Positions 1 through 9,451 of a stretch of 64,000 nt of DNA are shown piece after piece. The DNA lies in the NCBI GenBank assembly GCA_030867875.1, contig JAOWCC010001634.1:54783352-54847351 (forward strand), in the 5' to 3' direction. The notes under the pieces were generated by a model, which was not told the DNA's origin, did not search any database, and was given only the letters and a program-made list of their open reading frames with translations. Numbering within the stretch: position 1 is the stretch's first letter; each line of letters begins with the position of its first letter. The translations under genes and the position numbers were made by a program. This DNA comes from Actinernus sp. WN-2022. Its lineage: Eukaryota > Cnidaria > Anthozoa > Actiniaria > Actinernidae.

Positions 1-66
1 CCGCACCTGCAGCTGACGTTTCGAGCGCTAGCCCGTCTTTAGAGCAGAAACGTAAGACCTGCTTTA

Positions 67-92
67 CTCTGACGAAGTGCTCGAAACGTCAG
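67..92 (+). ncRNA. hammerhead-ribozyme-like core, + copy
   Basis: CTGACGA at 69-75 is followed by a very short GC helix, CGAAAC at 82-87 and GTC at 88-90. This is the order CUGANGA, stem II, GAAA, NUH of a hammerhead. Stem II is short and stem III has almost no room, as in minimal retroelement hammerheads that act as dimers. Activity is not shown and the stem II seen here is shorter than in the - strand copy at 250-278. Confidence 0.35.
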
Positions 93-249
93 CTGTAGCT
101 CTACGGCGGTATATGGTATATATACGATAGATAACTAGTTCCTATAAAAACTAATGTTGGTCTGCGTCGGCGGGGAAGACAAACACTGGTATGTAATCAA
201 CTAAAGTCGATTGAGGTATGCTAACCGCATGGAAAGCGAGTAGCAGCTG

Positions 250-278
250 ACGTTTCGAGCGCTAGCCCTTCGTCAGAG
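250..278 (-). ncRNA. hammerhead-ribozyme-like core, - copy
   Basis: Read on the - strand, CTGACGA (270-276) precedes a GGGCTAGCGC-like helix, then GAAAC (252-256) and GTC. It has the same layout as the copy at 67-92 but with a longer stem II. A third, degenerate copy on - at 17-43 has CTAAAGA in place of CTGANGA. Likely relics of Penelope-like terminal repeats. Confidence 0.35.
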
Positions 279-978
279 CAAAAGAGGGAATTGTGGGTGG
301 GGAAACGGTTTATATAGTGTCGAGTGCATGATTACCGCTGAGGAAACATGTGCTCGGATCAATTGTGATCAAAGAAAATTGCGCCAACAATAGAAATGCT
401 AATAGTTGTAACAGCAAGTGTTGATGAGTAAACTAAGGAAACATGCATATCTAAGTGTGAGTGAATACGTGAATTCTGAAATTAAATGAAAAAAAGCGTT
501 CATTAATACCGTGAGGTGACAAAGTGCCTAATTTGAAAATAAAGTTGTGTTCTTTGCGTTTTACGAGTGTCGGTAGTACCTTGATGCAGAGAAATGCCGC
601 ATACAGTGATGTGATTAATGTAATGACCAGGAAGGTTAAAGTGATGAGCTACAGGTTTGGCGAGATCGTTGCTGTTAGTTCTAACATCTAGCCAGTATTT
701 GCGGAATCGTACTCCTAATCTTCGCCCTGGTATATATATACATGAGTTGATACGTCAGCTGTAGCTCTACGGCGGTATATGGTATCTATACATGAGTTGA
801 TACGTTAGCTGTAGCTCTACGGCGGTATATGGTATATAGATGTATACACCAGTTGATGTTTATTTAACAACTATTTAACAGACTTGTGTTGTAAGCGAAT
901 ATGTGTAGTCAAAGAATCCATTGTACTGCTAGAAAAAAAATCAATAACGCGCGTGATATTTTACGTGTGTAACAACAG

Positions 979-1322
979 ATAGTAGTGATGGCCACCATGC
1001 AAGTGTACAAGTCTGCAGTGGAGAAGTTCCTGCCCACTCCGAGCAAATCTCACTACGTATTCAACCTGAGAGATTTTGCAAGGGTCATGTTTGGCGTGCT
1101 CCTTGTGCCATCGACACACCTTGAAGAGGGCGACAAGCTGATTCGTTTATGGATTCACGAAGTGTATAGAGTGTTCTATGATAGGCTTATCGATGACAGT
1201 GATAGACAGATGTTCTTTGACGTCATCAAGGAAACTATTAAACAGCAATTCAAGCTTGACATGGATCGACTGGTTGGACACTTGGTACCTACAGGTCAGA
1301 AGCTCAAGGATGACCATATTAG
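979..1322 (+). CDS. DNAH1: dynein heavy chain (DNAH1-like), exon A
   Basis: The exon starts after acceptor AACAG (977-978) in phase 0 and ends before donor GTTTGT with two bases of an Arg codon. It encodes about 114 residues with the conserved LLPTPxKSHY-type block (seen as FLPTPSKSHYVFNLRD) and a following RLWIHEVYRVFYDRL stretch. Axonemal dynein heavy chains have this between AAA3 and AAA4. The protein is a ciliary/flagellar motor subunit. The open frame runs on to 1395, but its last part is intron, because exon B supplies the true continuation. The family is clear; the DNAH1 subtype rests on downstream exons. Upstream exons lie outside the window. Confidence 0.9.
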
Positions 1323-1598
1323 GTTTGTTTGTAGTGCAAAAGCTTTGTTTTCCTTATTTGAAAGAGTTTCGCGTTATGAAATAAAAGCCGACTAAATAAT
1401 ACTAAAGTACACTATATATGGTTTCTGTCAAATTGGAGAGTTGACAAACGAAATGTAAGATGAAGGTTTTCCATAGAACATTCAGCGGTGTCTTTCAATC
1501 TGGAATTGATAAAGTACTCCTCTCTTATTCGTCAGTACACTGAAGCTTATTCTTGTATGATCTGTTCATTTGAACTATTGTGTTTGTTTGTTTAATAG

Positions 1599-1694
1599 GA
1601 ATCTATTCTTTGGTGACTACATGGTACCGGATAGTACCGAGAGGGTATACGATGAGGTATCTGATTTTAAAGCTCTCACCGGGCAAATGGAGGC
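1599..1694 (+). CDS. DNAH1: dynein heavy chain (DNAH1-like), exon B
   Basis: Acceptor TTTAATAG precedes 1599; the first G completes the Arg codon of exon A. The product begins NLFFGDYMVPDS and ends at GQME with two bases of an Ala codon before donor GTAAGT (1695). It is the end of the AAA3-AAA4 linker. The next exon is 33.9 kb away at 35615; phase and protein sequence match across that very long intron, which contains the Polinton. Confidence 0.9.
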
Positions 1695-1924
1695 GTAAGT
1701 GACCACTCTGTAACACGATTGTTGTGTACTTGTATTGTGGCTAGTAGCAGCTAATTAGTCAAGCACCAGTTTAAACTTTGTTGGTGTAGACCGCCTAACA
1801 TGAACCTGAGGCAATTTGTCAATTGGGATTGAGGTTACCAGAAATGAGTGCGGCAGAATACGTTATTTTGCTGGATGTGACAATTAAGCGATCGGTATCT
1901 GTTGATGATAAAGATTAGTTCTTA

Positions 1925-2135
1925 ACAACAACAACACACTTTATTTGTACTCTTACAAAATTACACAAGGAAAGTGAAAGTAAAGAGAAACAAATAAGAA
2001 AGTTAGAGTAAGTGCTACTTAGAATAACCTAAAGGCTAATCGAGTAGCGTGACTGCAAAATTACATTTGAAGGTAGAAATTTAAGGTCAGAGAGCAAGAG
2101 TAAATGCAAACTGCTATTTAAAAATACGACGGTGA
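1925..2135 (-). mobile_element. LINE 3-prime end fragment
   Basis: On the + strand it opens with an AAC-repeat followed by ACTTTATTTG. On - this is the 3-prime end and simple-repeat tail typical of the LINEs seen elsewhere in this window (17646, 63261). No coding frame remains. 5-prime truncated; family inferred from the tail only. Confidence 0.45.
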
Positions 2136-2398
2136 AAGAAAAAATATATATATGCAACATACACTTACATACATTGTACATATAAAGACGGGCTATATAA
2201 TTTATTGCTTGCTTACAATAATATATATATCTAGCATGTTTTTACAAAAGGGGGTGTTAGGTCCCAAGGCTCCTTTTGTGAAAACATGCTAGATCTTGTG
2301 TGCCTTTAAGCTTTAAAAGCCAGTTACTCGTGTTTTTGCCGTTTTCTTGAAAGGGCAAATGGTAGTTGAAGACTTTTCAGGCCTTTCTATCCCATAAT

Positions 2399-2824
2399 TC
2401 ATCATCATCATCATCATTTATTTTATTGGACTTGAATACTTCTACAAGTATATCAGTTTGGCTCCAACAAGGTTAGGTTTACAGAAGTGAATTAGCAAAA
2501 TTACGAATTATTATTGAAAATGGCTGCACGTTTTTTGAAGCATAAATTTATATAATTACTTATTTTGTTGGAAAATTGTTTACATGGATTCAACAATTTC
2601 TTTAGAGTCATATGATAAACACCGATTACGTTTTGGAGAGCTAATCTTTCCTCCGTGTATAACTTGCATTTGAGTAGAAAATGTTCCTCATCTTCAATAT
2701 CAGTTTTACAGAAGTAACATTTTCTATCTGAAGGCGGTACATACGGCCTCTTATACCGGTCCTTTTCAATTGCTAAGTCGTGATTACTGATTCTTGATTC
2801 TTGATTCTTGATTCTTGATTCCAT
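2399..2824 (-). pseudogene. LINE reverse transcriptase C-terminal remnant
   Basis: An ATG-repeat tail (CATCAT on +) marks the 3-prime end. The - strand encodes a C-terminal piece with CYFCKTDIEDEEHFLLKC, a CxxC...HxxxxC zinc-knuckle pattern common after the RT domain of LINEs, ending at 2501. The N-terminal side runs into TTGATTC repeats at 2783-2820 and has no RT. It lies inside the palindromic-end element at 2231-3437, either carried by it or inserted in it. Confidence 0.55.
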
Positions 2825-2848
2825 AATTGATCTCTAGTTATTTTATGT

Positions 2849-2878
<30 letters not shown>
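2849..2878. repeat. G30 homopolymer
   Basis: An uninterrupted run of about 30 G on the + strand. Expected to be unstable, G-quadruplex prone and unreliable in assembly length. Confidence 0.9.
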
Positions 2879-2879
<1 letters not shown>

Positions 2880-3435
2880 AGGGGGGTGTGGAGGACTAGT
2901 TCAAACATTTTCGCGAATAACTCGAGCTTTTAATGGATTTCGATGTAATACACGTCAAAACAACGGCCTCTTCCAGTACTTTAAGACTAGCGTGACAGTT
3001 TTGCCGTATTTGGAGTAGAAAACCCGAAAATGTGTTTTTTGTAAGCTAACCTTAATCTCTCAAAGTTACTTGTGTACCCATTTCTCGAGCTTTTAATGGA
3101 TTTCGATGCACTATACGGCAATACAACGTTCTCTTGATGTAGATTGCGTTTAATTGATGGAAGTTTGCTGTATTTTGAGTAACAATACCAGAAAATGGCC
3201 TTTTTCTAACCTAAGCATAACCTCTAGGTCTCAAATAAAGAAATTATGGGATGGATCTAAGTCAAGTCAATTATGGGATAGAAAGGCCAGAAAAGTCTTC
3301 AACTGTCATTTGCCCTTTCAAGAAAACGGCAAAAACACGAGTTACTGGCTTTTAAAGCTTAAAGGCACACAAGATCTAGCATGTTTTCACAAAAGGGGGT
3401 GTTAGGTTCCAAGGCTCCTTTTGTGAAAACATGCT

Positions 3436-3472
<37 letters not shown>

Positions 3473-3567
3473 AATGAATAAAGTAAACTTGGCTTTCCAA
3501 CGATGATGTCGCTAGCTAGGAGGATCCAACTGGATACAAGACGCTTGTACACTTGAAGAGTAGATTA

Positions 3568-4173
3568 AATAGTAAAATGAAGTGACTCGACGAACTCCTC
3601 ACTGGTCCATAAATTTAATCAGACGTTTCGGCCTTCGGCCTTTTTCAATGCTAAGTACAAATTTAAAAATACTTGGAACTAAACTAAAACTAAAATCCAA
3701 GATATTTATAGTGTAAAATACAATACAAACAATGGATACAACAGACTCTGTACATGTGATAAAAATATGGCGAAAGAAACCTAATTAAGAACAAAGATAA
3801 AAATATAAAAGTATGCCGTGACTTATGCTAAACAAAATCTTACAATAGTAATCTAATTTAGTCTCCATATGCACAGTGGCATGTATAAGAATAGGCTATC
3901 AAAAGCTAGTGGTGTGCAGAAAGTCACGGCATACTTTTATATTTTTATCTTTGTTCTTAATTAGGTTTCTTTCGCCATATTTTTATCACATGTACAGAGT
4001 CTGTTGTATCCATTGTTTGTATTGTATTTTACACTATAAATATCTTGGATTTTAGTTTTAGTTTAGTTCCAAGTATTTTTAAATTTGTACTTAGCATTGA
4101 AAAAGGCCGAAGGCCGAAACGTCTGATTAAATTTATGGACCAGTGAGGAGTTCGTCGAGTCACTTCATTTTAC

Positions 4174-4178
<5 letters not shown>
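3568..4178. repeat. large foldback element
   Basis: Arms of about 257 bp (3568-3824 and 3921-4178) are near-perfect inverted copies separated by a 96-bp spacer. The DNA could fold into one long hairpin. Each arm carries AAGGCCGAAGGCCGAAACGTC (- at 3622-3645, + at 4100-4122), which looks like hammerhead stem II plus GAAA and GUC, but the CUGANGA box is degenerate (TTGAAAA). It is bounded by TA repeats on the right. Probably two Penelope-like ends joined in inverse orientation. Confidence 0.7.
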
Positions 4179-4212
<34 letters not shown>

Positions 4213-4264
4213 CATCCACATCCGTCCAATTCGCTAGGTTGAAATATATAGAGAGAAGAAACCC

Positions 4265-4384
4265 GTCCCTAATATAAATAATCAGAATAAAGGTGAAAGA
4301 GAAAAAATATAAACCCTGAGTGGGATTCGAACCCACGGCCTCGGTACACTAGTCCGATGCGTTAACCACTACACCATCAGCCTG
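4265..4384 (-). mobile_element. tRNA-derived SINE, copy 1
   Basis: On the - strand a tRNA-like head has an A box (TGGTGTAGTGGTTAACG) and B box (GGGTTCGAATCCC), then a tail ending TTTCACCTTTATTCTGATT. The cloverleaf of copy 2 folds well with an AGT (Thr-like) loop. Three copies share the same non-tRNA tail, which marks a SINE rather than a tRNA gene. Confidence 0.65.
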
Positions 4385-4424
4385 GGAAAACTCTCGGTAC
4401 CACAAAAACCCAAAGTCGGCTGCG

Positions 4425-4545
4425 TTTCCAGCGTGGTCGTCCTGATGGTGTAGTGATTAACGCATCGGACTAGTGTACCGAGGCCGTGGGTTCGAATCCC
4501 ACTCAGGGCTTATGTATTTTCTCTTTCACCTTTATTCTGATTATA
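4425..4545 (+). mobile_element. tRNA-derived SINE, copy 2
   Basis: The tRNA-like part is about 4437-4510. The 7-bp acceptor GTCCTGA/TCAGGGC has one G-T pair, the D stem is GTGT/ACGC and the T stem is GTGGG/CCCAC. The anticodon loop CTAGTGT implies AGT, but the last pair of the anticodon stem is A-A. The tail (CTCTTTCACCTTTATTCTG) equals that of copies 1 and 3. Head-to-head with copy 1. Confidence 0.65.
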
Positions 4546-4557
4546 TATATATATATA

Positions 4558-6141
4558 CAGCCGCTTGCAAAAATTCTGACCCCCCAATGACAATTATATA
4601 CTTATATACTTATATCGGTTGCATCATGGGTAATCCAAAAATGTGCTTTTCAGACATTTTTCTAACAAAAAATATATCAGGTAGGATTGAAAAATGTACG
4701 AGTTAAACATTTTTAGATCATATGGGCCCATCCGTTGAAGACAACAAGTTTTATGTTCAGTTTTAGTTGTACTAATTTATTCCATGCGTCTGCATTGGGT
4801 CCGGTGGACCGAAACGCTGGTATGCCTTCAAGGAACTCACTGTATTCTGAACTTTAATTTCTCCACGTCGCACTAGCTAGGTTTACTCTATTAACAACAA
4901 CAACTGAATGAATGAGGCTGAAGTATTAACTAAATTGATTTCAAACCTTGGAGCCTAGGTTTAAGCGTATTATCAATGTGAAACACGTTCTATATTATGG
5001 TAGTTCGATGTGTGCGATTCTGCCAAACATTCAACCAAATTAATTAAACACAGGGTAGCTAAGAATTTTTTTTTATGAAGTTCGCAATGCGGTCGTAAAA
5101 ATCGCATTTAGTTATTGGAAAGGAAAGAAAGATCAGAACCGAAGTTGTTTTAATCTGTTTAAATTATGGACGAGAATTAAATGGTTTTGTCTTGTGTAAA
5201 AATAATTTCTCCTGCGTCTTACATAAATTTTACAATTGGTCGTCAGTTAAACTCACATTGAGACTTATTCATAAGTAAACCTATTATTTACTTTGGCCTC
5301 ACTAGGTTGTAAATGTATTGGTATTCCCGACAATCATTCAAAGATAATTTTTAGTCATAAAATAAATCAACTGATACACAGTTTGATTAAATCTTAACCA
5401 TTTTATATAACTTAAAATTTATCTCGCGTAGGTTCTAACGTCGTTAACTGCAAGATATGTCAGAATATAATTAAATATGCATCGCGACATCAAAACGAAA
5501 ACCGCCCGCATTCAATTCTGAATAAAATAAAATATGTTTGATCAATACTTCACATGCGAAATAATTACGTCGCAAAAAAAAACGCAAAAGAAAACTGGTG
5601 TGTTCCCACTTTTGCAGACTCCATAACGGCAACAATATTTTAGCTGCGTTTGGCTTTGAAGTGTTGAATTTGGTTCAGTTTGTTTGGCAAACGACTGGTG
5701 GAACTGTAAGATAAAATAGAACGTGTTTCAAATTGATAATAAACTTAAACTTAGGCTCCAAGGTTTGAATGCAATTTAGTGAATACTTCAGCCTCATTTA
5801 GGGAAATAGAATAAACCTAGCTTAAGTGCGACGTGGAGAAAGTAAAGTTCAGAATACAGTGAGTTCCTTGAAGTCATAGCAGCGTTTCGGTCGACCGGAC
5901 CCAGTGGCAAACGCATGGAATAAATTAGTACAACTAAAACTGAAAATAGCACTTGTTTTCTTTAACTGATAGACCGATATGATCTAAAAATGTTTTACTC
6001 GTACATTTTTCAATCCTACCTGATATTTTTTTGGTTAGAAAAATGACTGAAAAGCATATTTTTGGATTACCCATGATGCAACCGATATAAGTATATAAGT
6101 ATATAATTTTCATGGGGGGTCAGAATTTTTGCACGCGGCTG
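4558..6141. mobile_element. non-autonomous DNA transposon with ~430-bp TIRs
   Basis: Both ends begin CAGCCGC(T/G)TGCAAAAATT and sit in TA repeats. The inverted similarity runs on for about 430 bp each side (4558 to about 4985; about 5710 to 6141), including a GGTCCGGTGGACCGAAACGC motif (4799-4818 on +, mirrored near 5882-5908). The AT-rich centre of about 700 bp has no coding frame. Related ends recur at 6150, 8100 and 33236. A TA target suggests Tc1/mariner-like mobilisation, which is inference. Confidence 0.7.
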
Positions 6142-6149
6142 TATATATA

Positions 6150-6336
6150 TATAAAAAATTCTGACCCCCCCATGAAAATTATATACTTATATACTTATAT
6201 CGGTTGCATCATGGGTAATCCAAAAATATGCTTTTCAGTCATTTTTCTAACCAAAAAAATATCAGGTAGGATTGAAAAATGTACGAGTAAAACATTTTTA
6301 GATCATATGGGTCTATCAGTTAAAGAAAACAAGTGC
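6150..6336 (+). repeat. extra inverted copy of the CAGCCGC-family TIR
   Basis: This copies the first 187 bp of the TIR at 5960-6141 in the opposite direction, with only about 8-12 bp of TA repeat between them. The terminal CAGC is lost. It makes a near-perfect palindrome centred at 6146. Confidence 0.7.
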
Positions 6337-6359
6337 TATATATATATATATATATATAT

Positions 6360-6580
6360 ACCCGTTTTCAAAAACATTGCACTACAAAGATATATATACC
6401 TTTTGTATTCTTGTCAAATTTGACAGCTAAAACAATGGAGAACAAAAGGTTTATATATATATATATAAATCAAAAGCAATGTTTTTGAAAACGAGTGTAT
6501 ATATATATATATACACTCGTTTTCAAAAACATTGCACAATACACACCCGATCAAAAAAAAGATGACACTCCAGAATATAT
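6360..6580. mobile_element. MITE with CGTTTTCAAAAACATTGCA ends, plus adjoining partial copy
   Basis: A 140-bp unit (6360-6498) has inverted ends CGTTTTCAAAAACATTGCA / TGCAATGTTTTTGAAAACG in TA repeats. A second left end follows at 6512. A further inverted pair, AGATGACACTCCAGAATATA at about 6561-6580, is mirrored at 7680-7705, 1.1 kb away. No coding. Confidence 0.55.
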
Positions 6581-7390
6581 ATATACTAGCAGGGACCCGC
6601 GGGAACTCACATGAAAGCAACAAATATGATAGCCGGCTGACTGACTCCTGGCACAATGTTTTCAGCGTGTTGATATTTTCAAGGTTGTATTTTGATTTGG
6701 GAATAATATCTTACGGATCTCAGTTAATTTCTTAAACCGATGAGCACAATTATTGTCGAAAAAGTGCCAAAACTGACGGTCACAGGCAGCTCGAGACATG
6801 AATTCGTGTGACGAAAACAAATCTGGTCGCCGAAACAGTTGGTTTTATATCTAAGAACACAGGAAACTGGATACAGAAAACAGACATGGACAACATATCT
6901 TACTATTAGACACATCATAGAGTTGTAAGATAAAAAAAATAACATCCTTTTCCACGGACAACATTTCTAACTGTGTTTGAATACCTGGTCTTACCTCGTT
7001 CGGTCGTTTGACTTCGGCCGCTTCGCTTGGCGATAGGTTTTCCCTAAATTCTAAGTAAAACATTCGCGTAAACTCGATGGCTTGCTCGCCCAGGTTTTCC
7101 CTAAAACAGATTCCCGTAAGCTCGATGGCTCGCTCGCCCAACTAAGTGTAGAACTTGAGAAAACTCTTTTTTTTTTAACATTCTTTCCTCAAATGCAACC
7201 AAGACCAAGACAGCAAGCAACTTTTCGCATGATTCGTCGTCTTCGTTGGAATACCTGTGGCCGTCACTTTTTGGCGCCATTTTCGGACACGAGCGCGCGC
7301 GCGTCCTCCATATTAGGAAACCGATCGAGGGACCCTGGAAAAGAGCGTTACACACACACACACTGACACACACACACACTTAGCGTATTA
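6580..7390. other. intronic sequence, no gene recognised
   Basis: No frame resembles a known protein. Two imperfect tandem copies of a ~55-bp block (7036-7085 and 7091-7140, each ending CTCGCTCGCCCA or similar) and a GC-rich patch with GCGCGCGCG (7293-7301) are the only structure seen. The short open frames on both strands here look fortuitous. Confidence 0.4.
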
Positions 7391-7396
7391 TTATAT

Positions 7397-7551
7397 AAGA
7401 TAAGATAAGATAAGATAAGATAAGATAAGATAAGATAAGATAAGATAAGATAAGATACGATACGATACGATACGATACGATACGATACGATAAATTGTTA
7501 GATAAATTGTTAGATAAATTGTTAGATAAATTGTTAGACATTTAGGTACTA
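7397..7551. repeat. compound microsatellite
   Basis: A GATAA pentamer array changes into ATACG pentamers and then into four copies of the 13-mer GATAAATTGTTAG. Stepwise derivation of each repeat from its neighbour is evident by eye. Confidence 0.85.
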
Positions 7552-7589
7552 AACAAAGCGATTGTTTGCGCATTGTACTCTACCGATCC

Positions 7590-7680
7590 CTATGGTATTG
7601 CTTTCCCAGGTAACCACAAAAACACATATGGGGATATGGTATTGCTTTCCCAGGTAACCACAAAAACACATATGGGGATA
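7590..7680. repeat. 45-bp tandem duplication
   Basis: Two adjacent copies of TATGGTATTGCTTTCCCAGG plus the following 25 bp, almost identical. No function seen. Confidence 0.75.
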
Positions 7681-7742
7681 TATATATATTCTGGAGTGTC
7701 ATCTTTTTTTTTATCAGGTGTATATATATATATATATATATA

Positions 7743-7870
7743 TAATCAGAATAAAGGTGAAAGAGAAAATATGTGTCCTGAGTGGGATTTGAACCCACGG
7801 CCTCAGCATACTAGTCCGCTGTGTTACCACTACACCATCAGGACCAACCACGCTGGCAACGCAGCCAGTT
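7743..7870 (-). mobile_element. tRNA-derived SINE, copy 3
   Basis: Same tRNA-like head and TTTCACCTTTATTCTGATT tail as the copies at 4265 and 4425, read on -. The B box is GGGTTCAAATCCC, the D loop is shortened, and it shares about 30 bp upstream of the head (GTTGCCAGCGTGG) with copy 2. More diverged than copy 2. Confidence 0.6.
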
Positions 7871-8099
7871 GATGGTGTCATTGTGGAACGTAACCGTGGG
7901 TACTCCCGGCATTTTCTCTTTCTGGGTCGAGATGGGAAAGCCTATAACTTTAAACTAGCTTTCAACCTAAGGTTCATACTGATTCACAGGCGGACAGACA
8001 AAGCTGACCTAGGCCAACTTAGGAATCACTAGGTTTAAAGGATCCAGAAGGATTCAGGCTTATTTTAATATACACATATAAACAGTATATATATATATA

Positions 8100-8160
8100 C
8101 AGCGAATTGCAAAAATTATGAGGTGTCCAACATATCAACATATCGGGTGCATTGTGGAAA
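8100..8160 (+). repeat. single transposon end, CAGC..TGCAAAAA family
   Basis: After a TA repeat, CAGCGAATTGCAAAAATTAT and, 30 bp on, ATATCGGGTGCATTGTGG. It is a left-facing end with no nearby partner. The matching opposite end is at 33141-33236, on the far side of the Polinton block. Confidence 0.5.
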
Positions 8161-8406
8161 CGATTTCCCGTCACTGTCCCGCACAGAGACCGATGCGACA
8201 ATGGCTACGTATACAGTAGTAGGAAAAAGCTGGTTCTGGCACATTTCCTCCTACTACATCATCCCAAGGCCAAATCCTTGGGAGGACCCCCCCTCCCCCC
8301 CCAAAGCCAAATTTTTGAAAAGCTCAAAAGTCAAATTATTGGGAGAATTACCCCCACAAAATCAAATTCTTGGAAAAATTCCCAAAGTCAAATTCTTGGA
8401 AAACCC

Positions 8407-8548
8407 CCAATGTCAAATTCTGAATGTGGATTAAGTCTTTAGGACATATGTTTAAAAAAAACATTATATAAGGTTAAAGAATAGTGACATATATTATATA
8501 TTAAAAAAATCCCCAATGTCGAATTCTGAATGTGGATTAAGTCTTTAC
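8407..8548. repeat. direct repeats left of the Polinton genes
   Basis: CCCAATGTCRAATTCTGAAT plus 16 further bases is present twice (8407 and 8511). Just upstream, 8270-8410 has imperfect ~25-bp repeats around CAAATTCTTGGA. They may be what is left of the Polinton left end, but no long terminal inverted repeat can be matched to the right side. Confidence 0.45.
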
Positions 8549-8592
8549 AACATATGTATTACTTAAAGATATATTACTTATATATATTATAG

Positions 8593-9353
8593 ATGGAAGA
8601 AAATAATCATCATATTTTAAATAAAGAAATACCAGAGATAAATGTACCAGTTTTAAAACATACCGAAAATAAAATTATCATTAATGGCAAATCATATAAA
8701 ATTCATCCTATTTATGATTTATATGCAGCTAGTAGAGATGGAAAAGTTATTAATATTGTGAAAAAGAAAAAAATTGATGGAAACATTACTAATTCGAGTT
8801 ATTTATCATGTAAGGTTAGAAAGCATGCACAAAAAGGACAACAGTCATACTTGATTCATAGATTTATATGGGAATATTTTAATGCTATTATTACAGATAA
8901 TCAGGTTCTAGATTATAAAAATAATAATAAAGTTGATAATACACTTGATAATCTACAACTAATGACACAACAACAGAATTGTAAAAAATCTGCTAAAGAA
9001 AGAGATTATTCATTTACTAAAAATAATCATAAGAATAAAAAATGTGTAAAAGCCTCTAATTGTGATACGAATGAAGTAACATATTTTAATAGTTTGTATG
9101 CTATTCAGCAACACTTATATATTAATTGTGGTATAGTAAAAATGGTTTGTGAAGGTTGAATAATTGTAAAATTGGTATATCAAAGAATGATAATTGTAAA
9201 TATAAATTTGAATATATAACAAAGGAAGAATTACCAGATAATTATATAAAATCTGCTAGCAAACGTCCCAAGAGAGGGAAAAAAATATATGAAATAAACA
9301 TTATAAGTAGTAATTCTAGATCTTATTACGTCATTGTAAATACAATAATGTAA
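8593..9353 (+). pseudogene. HNH/NUMOD-type homing endonuclease (frameshifted)
   Basis: The first frame (8593-9159, 188 residues) has a start ATG and IYDLYAASRDGKVIN, a NUMOD-like DNA-recognition segment. Then come IHRFIWEYFN (His) and NQVLDYKNNNKVDNTLDNLQ, the shape of an HNH catalytic core, with an Asn-rich region after. A +1 frameshift near 9158 moves the C-terminal domain (GISKNDNCKYKFEYI) to the other frame, ending at 9353. Such genes cut DNA to spread themselves and ride on giant viruses, phages and Polintons. It is AT-rich like the rest of the element and is the leftmost gene. The HNH assignment is from pattern, not search. Confidence 0.65.
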
Positions 9354-9451
9354 TATTCATTAAAATATATTTTTCTCACTAAATTTAAGTAAAAAAGGTA
9401 ATATATGACGTCATGACACAGCTGTGTCGGTTAGGTGTTCGCCCTTTGTTA

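Larger units (their letters stand above)
1..850. repeat. Penelope-like element end remnants
   Basis: Short blocks recur here. One carries GAAACGTCAGCTG (around 82-97 on +, around 17-30 and 243-256 on -). Another, GTAGCTCTACGGCGGTATAT, is repeated near 94, 759 and 807. The layout (a hammerhead-like core followed by this block) resembles the pseudo-LTRs of Penelope-like retroelements, which are known to carry hammerhead motifs. No reverse transcriptase or GIY-YIG coding remains, so this is non-coding debris in a dynein intron. Family assignment is inferred from the motif alone. Confidence 0.4.
2231..3437. mobile_element. DNA transposon with palindromic ends, in TA repeat
   Basis: Inverted arms of about 175 bp (2231-2400 and 3268-3437) flank about 870 bp, set in TA repeats. 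Each arm end is itself a hairpin: CTAGCATGTTTT at the tip is mirrored by AAAACATGCTAG about 65 bp further in. The hairpin loop (GGGGTGTTAGGTCCCAAGGC) is in opposite relative orientation in the two arms. No transposase is present, so it is non-autonomous. The centre holds a LINE 3-prime fragment, a G run and CG-poor unique sequence. Confidence 0.65.

Noticed and set aside
1323..1395. Continuation of dynein exon A to the stop at 1395
   Set aside because: The frame past 1322 has no dynein similarity, and a donor plus phase-matched exon B give the conserved protein.
4437..4510. Functional tRNA-Thr gene
   Set aside because: Good cloverleaf, but three copies share a non-tRNA tail, the anticodon stem has an A-A mismatch and no T-run terminator follows directly, so a SINE is more likely.
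5050..5700. Gene in the centre of the 4558-6141 element
   Set aside because: AT-rich, with no frame longer than a few dozen codons and no transposase motif.
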